The notes beneath the pieces are model-generated. The model saw only the letters and a list, made by a program, of their open reading frames with translations, was not told where the DNA came from and searched no databases. From JANNRR01 sp043736155 (GTDB lineage Bacteria > Pseudomonadota > Alphaproteobacteria > Rhodobacterales > Rhodobacteraceae), in assembly GCA_043736155.1 (NCBI GenBank), contig JAYTDA010000403.1:1-10249 (forward strand): a stretch of DNA of 10,249 bases, given 5' to 3'. A program made the translations under genes and the position numbers. Below are positions 1 to 6,888 of the stretch, one piece after another. The first letter of the stretch is position 1, and each line of letters starts with the position of its first letter.

Positions 1-243
1 GACATGGATGCCGTCTCCTTCTGTGAAGGCTTCAACAATCATCACATTGGCACATTGCGATGCCATCAGGAGGGGGCATCCACGCCATCAACAGAGCCCT
101 GCGGACGCCTTTTCTGTCGGTGATCTTTCCGAGCCGGTATCTGATTCGGGGTTGCTGGCCGGATCATCAAAGTAGACCTTGAACAGAATTCAACGGCAGC
201 GCGGATCCCTGCGCCGCCAATCCTTGTCGCCAACGGGGCCGAT
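1..243. other. Upstream region without recognised gene
   Basis: No gene is recognisable in this stretch on either strand. One plus frame is open from the window edge to a TGA at 121-123, but its roughly 40 residues match no family I know, so it could be the tail of an unrelated gene, a remnant, or chance. Two small inverted repeats are visible: GATGCC/GGCATC (59-64 and 75-80), and TTGAA/TTCAA arms around a 5-bp spacer (179-193), the latter about 50 bp before the amidase start. I see no convincing sigma-70 promoter. The region presumably holds the promoter of the following amidase. Confidence 0.4.
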
Positions 244-1623
244 ATGAACCAGCTTTACCGCCTGACCGCTACGGAAATGCGCGCTGCCCTTGTCGCGGGT
301 CAGACCAGTGCTCGGGCTTTGGTTACCTCAGCGCTGGCGCGGGTCGAAGTTTTGAATCTGCGGCTGAATGCCGTCGTGCAGCGCTGCGATGAACAGGCGC
401 TGGCTGCGGCTGATGTGGTGGACCGGGCCATCGCCAATGGTGAGGAGACCGGGCCGCTGGGCGGTATACCGGTCACGGTAAAGGTCAATGTCGATCAGGC
501 GGGCTTTGCCACCACGAATGGACTGCGTCTACAAGAGGATTTGATTGCAACCGAAGACAGCCCCGTGGTTGCCAACCTGCGGCGTGCCGGGGCGATCATC
601 ATCGGGCGGACCAACACGCCGGCGTTTTCCTTGCGCTGGTTTACCCGCAATCTGGTGCATGGCGCGACCGTCAACCCACGCGTCCCCGGTTTGACGCCGG
701 GCGGGTCCTCGGGCGGGGCGGCGGTGGCGGTGACGGTGGGGATGGGTCCGATCGGGCATGGTACCGATATTGCGGGCTCGATCCGGTATCCCGCCTATGC
801 TTGCGGGGTGCATGGGCTGCGGCCGTCCCTCGGGCGGGTGCCGGCCTTTAACGCCAGCGGGCCGGACCGGATGATCGGGGCGCAGTTGATGGCGGTTTCG
901 GGTCCGATTGCGCGGTCTGTGGCCGACCTGAGGTTGGCCTTCCAGGCGATGGCGGGGCGGGATGTGCGCGATCCGTGGTGGATGCCTGTGCCGCTGGTCG
1001 GGCCGGACCAGCCTCGGCGGCTGGCGCTGTGTCTGGAGCCGGACGGGATGCGGGTTAATCCGGCCATAAAGGCCGCGCTGCGAACTGCCGCTGATCGGGC
1101 CAGTGCGGCGGGTTGGCAGGTTGAGGAGGTTGCCACGCCGCCGCTCCGCGAGGCGGTTGCCTTGCAGCTGTCGTTGTGGCTGGCCGAGATGCGGCGGACG
1201 GGTGGGGCCGCCATCTATGCCGAGGGCGACCCGGATGCGGTGTTTGTCTATGAAAATCTGAGCCGCCACGCCCCGGCGCTGGATCTGAACGGTTTCATGG
1301 ACATCTTTCCGGCCCGGTCGCGGCTGGTGCGGGCGTGGCGGGCTTTCTTCGGCCTCTATCCCGTCCTGCTGTTGCCGGTATCGGGCGAGTTGCCTTTTGC
1401 CGACCACCGCGACGTGGCCTCGCAGGTCGATTTCGATGCGGTGATCGAGGCGCAGACCCCGCAGATCGGCCTGCCTTTGATGGGGTTGCCGGGGCTGACG
1501 GTGACGACGGGGTCGGTTGGGAAAATCCCGGTCGGGGTGCAACTGGTGGCCGATCAGTTCCGCGAGGATTTACTGCTGGAATTGGGGCAGATCATTGCCG
1601 AGGATATCGCGGTTCTGGAATGA
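244..1623 (+). CDS. Amidase signature (AS) family amidohydrolase
   Basis: This 459-residue protein is a probable cytoplasmic serine amidase that hydrolyses a carboxamide or related C-N bond; the substrate is unknown. The Lys-cisSer-Ser triad of the family is visible: Lys80 in GGIPVTVK, Ser155 in GGSSGG (153-158), and the nucleophile Ser179 in GTDIAGSIR. The 24-residue spacing between the two serines matches characterised members. The oxyanion loop reads DIAGS where DIGGS or DTGGS is usual. Length is normal, no signal peptide is seen, and the protein is complete. ATG244 is the first possible start: the frame is open from a TGA at 142-144, but no ATG, GTG or TTG lies between. The ribosome site is weak (ACGGGG, about 5 nt upstream). 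It runs convergently to the minus-strand operon, which encodes a second, clearly different AS amidase. GatA-like function is unlikely without GatB/C neighbours. Confidence 0.9.
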   Translation: MNQLYRLTATEMRAALVAGQTSARALVTSALARVEVLNLRLNAVVQRCDEQALAAADVVDRAIANGEETGPLGGIPVTVKVNVDQAGFATTNGLRLQEDLIATEDSPVVANLRRAGAIIIGRTNTPAFSLRWFTRNLVHGATVNPRVPGLTPGGSSGGAAVAVTVGMGPIGHGTDIAGSIRYPAYACGVHGLRPSLGRVPAFNASGPDRMIGAQLMAVSGPIARSVADLRLAFQAMAGRDVRDPWWMPVPLVGPDQPRRLALCLEPDGMRVNPAIKAALRTAADRASAAGWQVEEVATPPLREAVALQLSLWLAEMRRTGGAAIYAEGDPDAVFVYENLSRHAPALDLNGFMDIFPARSRLVRAWRAFFGLYPVLLLPVSGELPFADHRDVASQVDFDAVIEAQTPQIGLPLMGLPGLTVTTGSVGKIPVGVQLVADQFREDLLLELGQIIAEDIAVLE

Positions 1624-1630
1624 TCCGGCG

Positions 1631-1670
1631 GGGGCTCCCACGCGTGGGAGCCTGTTGTTATTGTTTTAAG
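1631..1670 (+). terminator. Intrinsic terminator after the plus-strand amidase
   Basis: A perfect 20-bp palindrome at 1633-1652 (GGCTCCCA, loop CGCG, TGGGAGCC) starts 10 bases after the amidase stop and is followed by a T-rich stretch (TGTTGTTATTGTTTT). This is a standard Rho-independent terminator for rightward transcription. Read leftward the palindrome is also intact but lacks a following T run, so it is a poor terminator for the convergent operon. Confidence 0.8.
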
Positions 1671-1746
1671 TCAATGCGTTGCGCGCAGCTGTTTACCGAA
1701 ATTTAACCTTTGCTTGCGCGCGGGCTGCGGGATTTGGCGGGGCGTG

Positions 1747-3045
1747 TCAGACCTGACTCAACACGGCCTCGATCGCCTGCGCCTGTGACAGAAGGCGCGC
1801 GTCCTGACCGAAGGCGCCGGTCAGTTGCAACCCGACGGGCAGGCCCATGATCTGACCGCAGGGCAGGCTGAGCGAGGGATGGCCGGTCAGGTTGGCAAAG
1901 CCGCTGGCCAGCATTTCGCTGTCTTCGCCGTCGACGATCACCGGGTCTTCATGCGGGGCGACGAAGGGGACGGCGGGGCTGAGGAGGAGGTCGACAGAGG
2001 CCAAGGCGTGCTCGACGGCGGCGCTCAGGGTGGCTTGAAACGCGCGGGCGCGCAGATAATCGGTGGCGGTGGTCAGAAAACCGGCCTCGATCTGGGCGCG
2101 GGTGCCGGGGGCGTAGCCTTGAGGGTTCAGGGCCAAAAGCTCTTGATGGATCAGCGATGCTTCGGGGTGCAGGATGTCGACCAAGGCGGCATTGGCCTGC
2201 GACAGGCCAGGGATCGTGATGGGCACAACCTCGATTCCGGCGGCGCGCAGGCGTTCCACACAGGCTAGAACGTGGTCTGACACGGGCCGACCGATTGCAG
2301 TGGTTGAGACATGTTCGGTGATCAGGCCGACGCGGCGCGGCAAAACGGGCGGCAAGGTCATGGCCTGGCTGGACAGGACCTGCAAAAGCAGGGCGGCGTC
2401 GGCGGTGTTGCGGGCCAGTGGGCCTGCATGGTCAAGGCTATGCGACAGGGGGAACACGCCGTCCAAGGGCACGAGGCCAAAGGTCGGTTTCACGCCTACG
2501 ATGCCGCAATAGGCGGCGGGAATGCGGATCGAGCCGCCGGTATCGGTGCCGATGGCAAGGGGCACGATGCCCGCAGCCACCGCTGCTGCCGAACCGCCGC
2601 TGGACCCGCCAGCGGTGCGGGTCACGTCATGGGGGTTGTTGGTCTGGCCGATATCGGGATGGGCGATGCCATAGGCATATTCCAAAAGGTTAGTCTTGCC
2701 AAAGATGATGGCACCCGCCGCGCGCAGACGTGCCACCAAGGTCGCATCCTGCGTGGCCATTTTGGGCGGCAGCACGCGCGAGCCATAGCCGGTCAGGGTG
2801 CCTGCAACCTCGATCAGATCCTTTATTGCGACGGGGATGCCGTGCAGCGGGCCAAGGGGGCGGCCCTGATGGATGTCATCGGTGGCGCGTTGGGCCTGAG
2901 CGCGGATGCTGGCCGCCATCGGGTCGGCAAAGGCGTTAAGGCGCGGTTCCAGATCGGCGAGCCGTGTCAGGGCGGCTTCGGCCACCTGAACCGGGGTCAA
3001 TTCGCCGCTGCGGTAGTGGGCGGACAGGGTTGCGACATCGGTCAT
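1747..3045 (-). CDS. Amidase signature (AS) family amidase, last gene of the operon
   Basis: This 432-residue serine amidase is probably cytoplasmic and resembles GatA-like and general AS amidases. The catalytic set is complete: Lys75 in GIPVAIKD, Ser148 in AGGSSGGS, and the nucleophile Ser172 in GTDTGGSIRIP, again with 24 residues between the serines. The following CGIVGVKPT block is typical of the family. No signal peptide is present and the length is normal. Its ATG overlaps the stop of the M20 gene by 4 nt (ATGA, 3042-3045), with a GGGAG ribosome site 7 nt upstream (3053-3057). This suggests translational coupling and a role in the same pathway, probably a late amide-hydrolysis step. The active-site loop is canonical here but altered in the other amidase, so the two are probably not recent duplicates. 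No gatB or gatC is nearby, so a role in tRNA amidation is not supported. Confidence 0.9.
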   Translation of the reverse strand: MTDVATLSAHYRSGELTPVQVAEAALTRLADLEPRLNAFADPMAASIRAQAQRATDDIHQGRPLGPLHGIPVAIKDLIEVAGTLTGYGSRVLPPKMATQDATLVARLRAAGAIIFGKTNLLEYAYGIAHPDIGQTNNPHDVTRTAGGSSGGSAAAVAAGIVPLAIGTDTGGSIRIPAAYCGIVGVKPTFGLVPLDGVFPLSHSLDHAGPLARNTADAALLLQVLSSQAMTLPPVLPRRVGLITEHVSTTAIGRPVSDHVLACVERLRAAGIEVVPITIPGLSQANAALVDILHPEASLIHQELLALNPQGYAPGTRAQIEAGFLTTATDYLRARAFQATLSAAVEHALASVDLLLSPAVPFVAPHEDPVIVDGEDSEMLASGFANLTGHPSLSLPCGQIMGLPVGLQLTGAFGQDARLLSQAQAIEAVLSQV

Positions 3046-4415
3046 TCGGAGGCTCCCAGCCGATCAAACAGCCGCGCCCAGGCGATCTGGCCTAGGCGAA
3101 AGTTGGACAGGCGCATGAATTCGTTGGGGGCGTGGTAATCCTCGTCCGAGGTCGAGAAGGAGAAAAAGATCGTGCCGGTGCCCAGATGGCGGCGGAAAAC
3201 GTCGCCGATCGGGATGGTGGCCCCCATGGCGACGCGCAGGGGTTTGGTGCCCAGAAGGTCGGTCAAAATCTCTTCGGCGATCTTGAGGGCGGGCATGTCG
3301 GGGTCCAACGCAAAGGCGGTCGTGCCGGGGCCGCGGGAGTGGACGGTCAGGCGGTAACCGGTGGGCAGCACGGCGTGCAGGTGGCGGGTAATCGCCTCGG
3401 TGACGGCCTCGGGGTTCTGGCCTGCGACAAGGCGGCAGGTGATCTTGGCGCTGGCCTGTTCGGGGATGACAGTTTTGCTGCCCTGGCCGGCATAGCCGCC
3501 GCTGATGCCGTTGAATTCCAGCGTCGGGCGCAGCCATTGGTCGGTCAGCAGTTTGGTGCCGCTGGTCAGGGGGGCGGGCCGGGGCGCGCCGATCTCGTCG
3601 AAATAGGCGGCGGGGTCAAAGTTCAGGCCTGCGATGGCGGCAGTGATGGCGGGGTCGGGCGGGGTGGTGCCGTCGTGAAACCCCGGCACGGTGATGTGGC
3701 CCGTAGCGTCATGCAGGGTGGCGAGCATATGGGTCAGGGCGCGGATTGGGTTGGGGGCGGACCCGCCATGGCGGCCGGAGTGCAGGTCTTTGGCAGCGCC
3801 ATGAACGGTCAGTTCCAGTGCGGCGAGGCCGCGGCTTGCCACGGTGACCGAGGGCAGATCGGCGCGCCACATGGCCCCGTCGGCGGACACGACCAGATCG
3901 CAGGACAGGCGGTCGCGCAGGCGGGCGACGGTGGGTTCGAAATGTGGGCTGCCGGTTTCCTCTTCGCCCTCGATCAGGATTTTCAGGTTGATGGGCAGGG
4001 CGCCGTGGACGGCGTGAAAAGCCTGGGCCACAAGGATCGGGATCAGCAGGGGGCCTTTGTCATCGGACACGCCACGGGCATAAAGCCGGTCGTCGCGGAG
4101 GTCGGGCTGAAAGGGCGGGGTGGTCCATTTGTCAAGGGGGTCAGGGGGTTGCACGTCGTAATGGCCATAGACGAGGATGGTCGGTGCGCCAGGCGTGTTG
4201 CACCATTCGGCAAGAACGGCGGGGTGGCCGCCGGTCGCAATCTGCTCGACATGGGGAAAGCCGGCCTCGGTCAGGCGGGCGGCGACAAAGGCGGCGGCGT
4301 CGCGGATGCCAGTGGCAAAGGCGGGGTCGGTGCTGACGCTGGGGATGGCGCAAAAGGCGCGCAGGGTGGCGAGGGAGGTGGATTCATGCGCGGTCAGCCA
4401 AGACTCGACGGTCAT
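3042..4415 (-). CDS. M20 family dipeptidase-type metallopeptidase
   Basis: This 457-residue zinc-dependent hydrolase belongs to the M20 carboxypeptidase/carnosinase-like group and cleaves a dipeptide or N-acyl amino acid-like amide. The di-metal site is visible: His85 in GHYDVQP (with Asp87), bridging Asp118 in SDDKG, the catalytic/ligand Glu pair 152-153 in EGEEETGS, Asp179 in SADG, and His428 in DYHAPNE. The HSGRHGGSAPNP segment belongs to the lid/dimerisation domain. The frame can be extended upstream by 53 codons, but that extension is Arg/Pro-rich and antisense-like and lies inside the SDR gene. The start at 4415 gives a normal N-terminus and a 4-nt ATGA overlap with the SDR stop. Only a weak purine-rich ribosome site precedes it, consistent with dependence on coupling. 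Substrate unknown; PepV-, CNDP- and DapE-like alternatives cannot be told apart, though DYHAPNE and GHYDVQP favour the dipeptidase side. Confidence 0.92.
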   Translation of the reverse strand: MTVESWLTAHESTSLATLRAFCAIPSVSTDPAFATGIRDAAAFVAARLTEAGFPHVEQIATGGHPAVLAEWCNTPGAPTILVYGHYDVQPPDPLDKWTTPPFQPDLRDDRLYARGVSDDKGPLLIPILVAQAFHAVHGALPINLKILIEGEEETGSPHFEPTVARLRDRLSCDLVVSADGAMWRADLPSVTVASRGLAALELTVHGAAKDLHSGRHGGSAPNPIRALTHMLATLHDATGHITVPGFHDGTTPPDPAITAAIAGLNFDPAAYFDEIGAPRPAPLTSGTKLLTDQWLRPTLEFNGISGGYAGQGSKTVIPEQASAKITCRLVAGQNPEAVTEAITRHLHAVLPTGYRLTVHSRGPGTTAFALDPDMPALKIAEEILTDLLGTKPLRVAMGATIPIGDVFRRHLGTGTIFFSFSTSDEDYHAPNEFMRLSNFRLGQIAWARLFDRLGASE

Positions 4416-5164
4416 TTGCCGCCGTCCACGCCAAGGACTTCGCCGGTGATCCAACCGGCCTGAGCCGAGGCAAAGAACATCACCGCATGGGCGATGTCGT
4501 CGGGCGAACCAAGGCGGCGCAGTGCGATGCCGTCGATCAGGGCCTGTTGGCGGGCCTCGCCCATCGCGTCCCACTGCCGTTCCGTCGAGGGGTTGGAGCG
4601 GATGAAACCCGGCGCCACGCAGTTGACGGTGATGCCCCAGGGGCCAAGCTCGTGCGCCAGTTGGCGGGTCAGGCCGATCTGGCCGGCCTTGGCGCTGGCA
4701 TAGGCCTGGATGCCGGTCAGGCTGATGGTGCGGCCCGCCCCGCTGGAGATGTTGACGATGCGGCCAGAATTCTGGCGCTTCATCGCGGGGGTGACGGCCT
4801 GCGCCATGAAGAAGGTGCCGGACAGGTTGACGTCAAAGATGACCTGCCAGTCGGCGGCGGTGATCTGTTCGATGGGTCGCCCGGCCTGACCCTGAACGCC
4901 GCCCGCATTGTTGACCAGCACGTCGATGCGCCCTGTGGCGGCGAGGATGGTCGCTACGGCGGTTTGCACAGCCTCGCGGTCACCGACATCGACGACCAAG
5001 GTTTCGCAGCCGGTCAGGCGGGCGGTTTCGGCCAGCCCGTCGGCGTTCACGTCAAGGCCGTAGACCTGTGCGCCGCGCGTTATGAAGGATTGCGCCATCG
5101 CCCGGCCAAAGCCGTGGCCCGCCCCCGTGACGATCACTGTTTGTCCGTCAAAGCCGATATTCAT
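4412..5164 (-). CDS. Short-chain dehydrogenase/reductase (SDR), classical type
   Basis: This 250-residue NAD(P)-dependent oxidoreductase has the classical SDR layout: cofactor motif TGAGHGFG at 13-20, NNAG at 85-88, catalytic Ser at about 141 in NISSGAG, and the Tyr155-x3-Lys159 pair in YASAKAG. The C-terminus ends in the common GEVLGVDGGK block. Asp38 after the second strand (VYGLDVN) suggests a preference for NAD(H) over NADP(H); this is inference from the family. Its start directly follows the stop of the ketopantoate-reductase-like gene (TGA-ATG, no gap), and a near-perfect GGAGGT (5171-5176) lies 6 nt upstream within that gene's end, so it may be initiated efficiently on its own. Likely role: oxidation or reduction of a hydroxy/keto intermediate of the pathway. 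The exact substrate cannot be inferred. Confidence 0.92.
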   Translation of the reverse strand: MNIGFDGQTVIVTGAGHGFGRAMAQSFITRGAQVYGLDVNADGLAETARLTGCETLVVDVGDREAVQTAVATILAATGRIDVLVNNAGGVQGQAGRPIEQITAADWQVIFDVNLSGTFFMAQAVTPAMKRQNSGRIVNISSGAGRTISLTGIQAYASAKAGQIGLTRQLAHELGPWGITVNCVAPGFIRSNPSTERQWDAMGEARQQALIDGIALRRLGSPDDIAHAVMFFASAQAGWITGEVLGVDGGK

Positions 5165-6190
5165 TCAGGCACCTCCATCCGCCTGGGCCAGCAGGCTCAG
5201 GTTTTCCATGACCAAAGCGCGCCGACCGGCCTCGATATCTTGGATCAAGTCGATCAGCCGGGCGGTCAGCGCAACCGACACGCCAGCCGCCTGACCTGCG
5301 GTCACGATGGGCCCGAGTTGGGCCAGAACCTCGGTCTGGCGTTTACGGATCGCAAGGTCGCGCCAGATGCCGGAATGGGATTTGGCGGATTTGCGGTTAT
5401 GCGCCACCATGTCGGCAAAGGATTTGTCGATCAGCGCCTGCGGCGCATCAGGGGCAAAGGCGGCGGGGGCAAAGCCGTCAAACCCCTCGGTCTGCACATT
5501 CTGCGCGACGGCGACACGGCCGACCTCTTGGCCCAGACGGGTCAGGACCGGGCGGGCGGCAGTATTTTCCAGCACATCGGCGATGCTGTCATTGGTCAGC
5601 GCGGTGCCAAACAGCAGCGCGCCATAGATCATCTTGCCCCACAGATAGCCCCAGATATTGTCGGTCTGTCTGGCCTTGGGGTCGAAATCACGCATCAGAC
5701 CCAGAAGCGATCGGATGCGCGGGGTATCGGCCCCGTCCAGCTCGCCGATCACCGCAGCGCCGTGGCCAGAATAGTGCACCACTCCCGGTTCCAGATAATC
5801 CGCGCCAAAGTTCACAAAGCAGCCGATCACGCGGGCAGACCCCAGGATGCGCGATAGGGCTATTTCGTTCAAGCCGTTCTGCGCCGACACCACAGCACCG
5901 TGCGGCGACAGATGCGGGGCAAGGGCATGGGCCGCGCCCTCGGTGTGCAACGCCTTGACACACAGAAAGATCAGGTCGTGCTGGCCGGTCACGTCGCCGG
6001 GCAAAGAGGCGGTGGCGTGCACCACCCCTTGAAAGATCGGTCCGTCGATGCGCAGGCCCGTGGCATTGATCGCGGCGACATGGGCGGGCACGTTGTCGAC
6101 AAAGGCCACGTCATGCCCGGCGCGTATGAAAGCAGCGCCCAGGGTGCCGCCGATGGCCCCGGCACCCCAGATCAGAACCTTGTGTTTCAA
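5165..6190 (-). CDS. Ketopantoate reductase (ApbA/PanE)-family oxidoreductase
   Basis: This protein of about 341 residues resembles 2-dehydropantoate 2-reductase. The N-terminal Rossmann motif is GAGAIGG (9-15). Family active-site residues are recognisable: Asn105 in AQNGLNE, the catalytic Lys186 in LWGKMIYGALLFGTALTN, and Glu287 in RKRQTEVLAQLG. The catabolic operon context and a length above that of typical PanE (about 300) argue for a 2-hydroxy/2-keto acid substrate other than ketopantoate. Start choice: GTG at 6196 has AGGGG only 2 nt upstream, while TTG at 6190 has the same AGGGG at 8 nt, gives the family-like N-terminus MKHKVLIWGAG, and forms a 4-nt TTGA overlap with the creatininase stop like other junctions of this operon. 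I prefer TTG; the GTG would add two residues. Confidence 0.85.
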   Translation of the reverse strand: MKHKVLIWGAGAIGGTLGAAFIRAGHDVAFVDNVPAHVAAINATGLRIDGPIFQGVVHATASLPGDVTGQHDLIFLCVKALHTEGAAHALAPHLSPHGAVVSAQNGLNEIALSRILGSARVIGCFVNFGADYLEPGVVHYSGHGAAVIGELDGADTPRIRSLLGLMRDFDPKARQTDNIWGYLWGKMIYGALLFGTALTNDSIADVLENTAARPVLTRLGQEVGRVAVAQNVQTEGFDGFAPAAFAPDAPQALIDKSFADMVAHNRKSAKSHSGIWRDLAIRKRQTEVLAQLGPIVTAGQAAGVSVALTARLIDLIQDIEAGRRALVMENLSLLAQADGGA

Positions 6191-6888
6191 GACCACGGCC
6201 CCTGCATCACGGCGCGGGTTTCGGCCACGGCGATATCCCAGATCAGATGCATCTCGGCGTCGGGGCGTTCGTAATAGCCGCCGAAATTGCCGTCACCCAG
6301 ATAATCGCGGAGCGCTACCGGGTTCATGGCGCTCATCCGGTGGCTATCGATCATCGGCTTTTGCTGGCTGGGCAGAACCGCCCCCGGCAGGCGCGTCCAG
6401 GGAAAATTTTCCATCCAGCTGGCATGCGAAGCGACTTCGTCAATCTCCTTGACCTTGCCCATGGTCAAAGGCGCGCTCCACCAATTGTGAAACTTGACAG
6501 CACATTCGGGATGGTCAGCGACCCATTCCACAGCAAAGCTGCCGGCGGGGCCGTTGCCGCCATGGCCGTTGACCAGCACGAAACGGCGAAAGCCCTGAAG
6601 GCGCAGGCTGTCGAGGATATCCTTGACAATGGCGATATAGGTCGACACGCGCATGCTGACCGACCCCGGATAGGCCAGAAAATACGGCGTGACGCCATAG
6701 GCCAACACCGGAAACACCGGCACGCCCAGCGGTTCGGCGGCATCCAGTGCCACCTTTTCCGCCAGAATCGAGTCGACCGACAGCGACAGGCCGGCATGTT
6801 GTTCGGTGCTGCCCAGCGGGATCACTGCCAGATCATTGGTCTTGAGGTAGGCATCAACCTGCCCCCAGCTCATTTCAGAAATCTTCAC
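6187..6888 (-). CDS. Creatininase-family amidohydrolase
   Basis: This 233-residue protein belongs to the creatininase fold (creatinine amidohydrolase and related metal-dependent cyclic-amide hydrolases). Metal-site motifs are present: GSTEQHAGLSLSVDS (Glu29, His31, Asp39), NGHGGN with His109, and His155/Glu160 in SHASWMEN, at the position of the family's HAGExETS block. The first motif is one residue shorter than the HGPHLPLGTD form of creatininase, so it belongs to another branch and creatinine is not the assured substrate. Start: GTG at 6888 overlaps the regulator's stop as GTGA and has AGGA (6895-6898) 6 nt upstream. ATG at 6873 (MSWGQ) is the alternative. The longer open frame up to 7038 encodes a low-complexity Arg/Pro/His stretch produced by the tandem repeat in the regulator gene and is not credible. 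Probable role: opening a ring or cleaving an amide early in the pathway. Confidence 0.87.
   Translation of the reverse strand: MKISEMSWGQVDAYLKTNDLAVIPLGSTEQHAGLSLSVDSILAEKVALDAAEPLGVPVFPVLAYGVTPYFLAYPGSVSMRVSTYIAIVKDILDSLRLQGFRRFVLVNGHGGNGPAGSFAVEWVADHPECAVKFHNWWSAPLTMGKVKEIDEVASHASWMENFPWTRLPGAVLPSQQKPMIDSHRMSAMNPVALRDYLGDGNFGGYYERPDAEMHLIWDIAVAETRAVMQGPWS
6199..6203 (-). promoter_or_regulatory. Ribosome binding site favouring a TTG start
   Basis: AGGGG within the end of the creatininase-family gene is 8 nt from TTG6190 but only 2 nt from GTG6196. The spacing favours the TTG start of the ketopantoate-reductase-like gene. Confidence 0.5.

Noticed and set aside
1..123. Possible 3' end of an upstream gene or transposase remnant
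   Set aside because: The frame is open from the window edge, but the translation matches no family I recognise and is too short to judge, so it is not called as a gene.
529..1542. Minus-strand open frame opposite the first amidase
   Set aside because: Pro/Arg/His-rich low-complexity translation; the plus-strand amidase triad is intact.
1679..1721. Repeated TTGCGCGC octamers in the convergent intergenic region as a terminator for the minus operon
   Set aside because: They are direct repeats at 1679-1686 and 1714-1721 with no clear stem plus T run in the leftward direction; no intrinsic terminator for the operon is visible.
3132..4463. Long plus-strand open frame (443 codons) opposite the M20 gene
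   Set aside because: Gly/Ala/Asp/Gln-rich translation without motifs. It is antisense to a gene with a complete metal site and is a usual by-product of high GC content.
4416..4574. N-terminal extension of the M20 protein by 53 codons
   Set aside because: Low-complexity Arg/Pro/Gly sequence inside the SDR gene. The ATG at 4415 matches the family N-terminus and the overlap pattern.
4487..5857. Long plus-strand open frame (456 codons) opposite the SDR and ketopantoate-reductase-like genes
   Set aside because: It spans two well-supported genes on the other strand, has no family motif, and has a composition typical of antisense frames.
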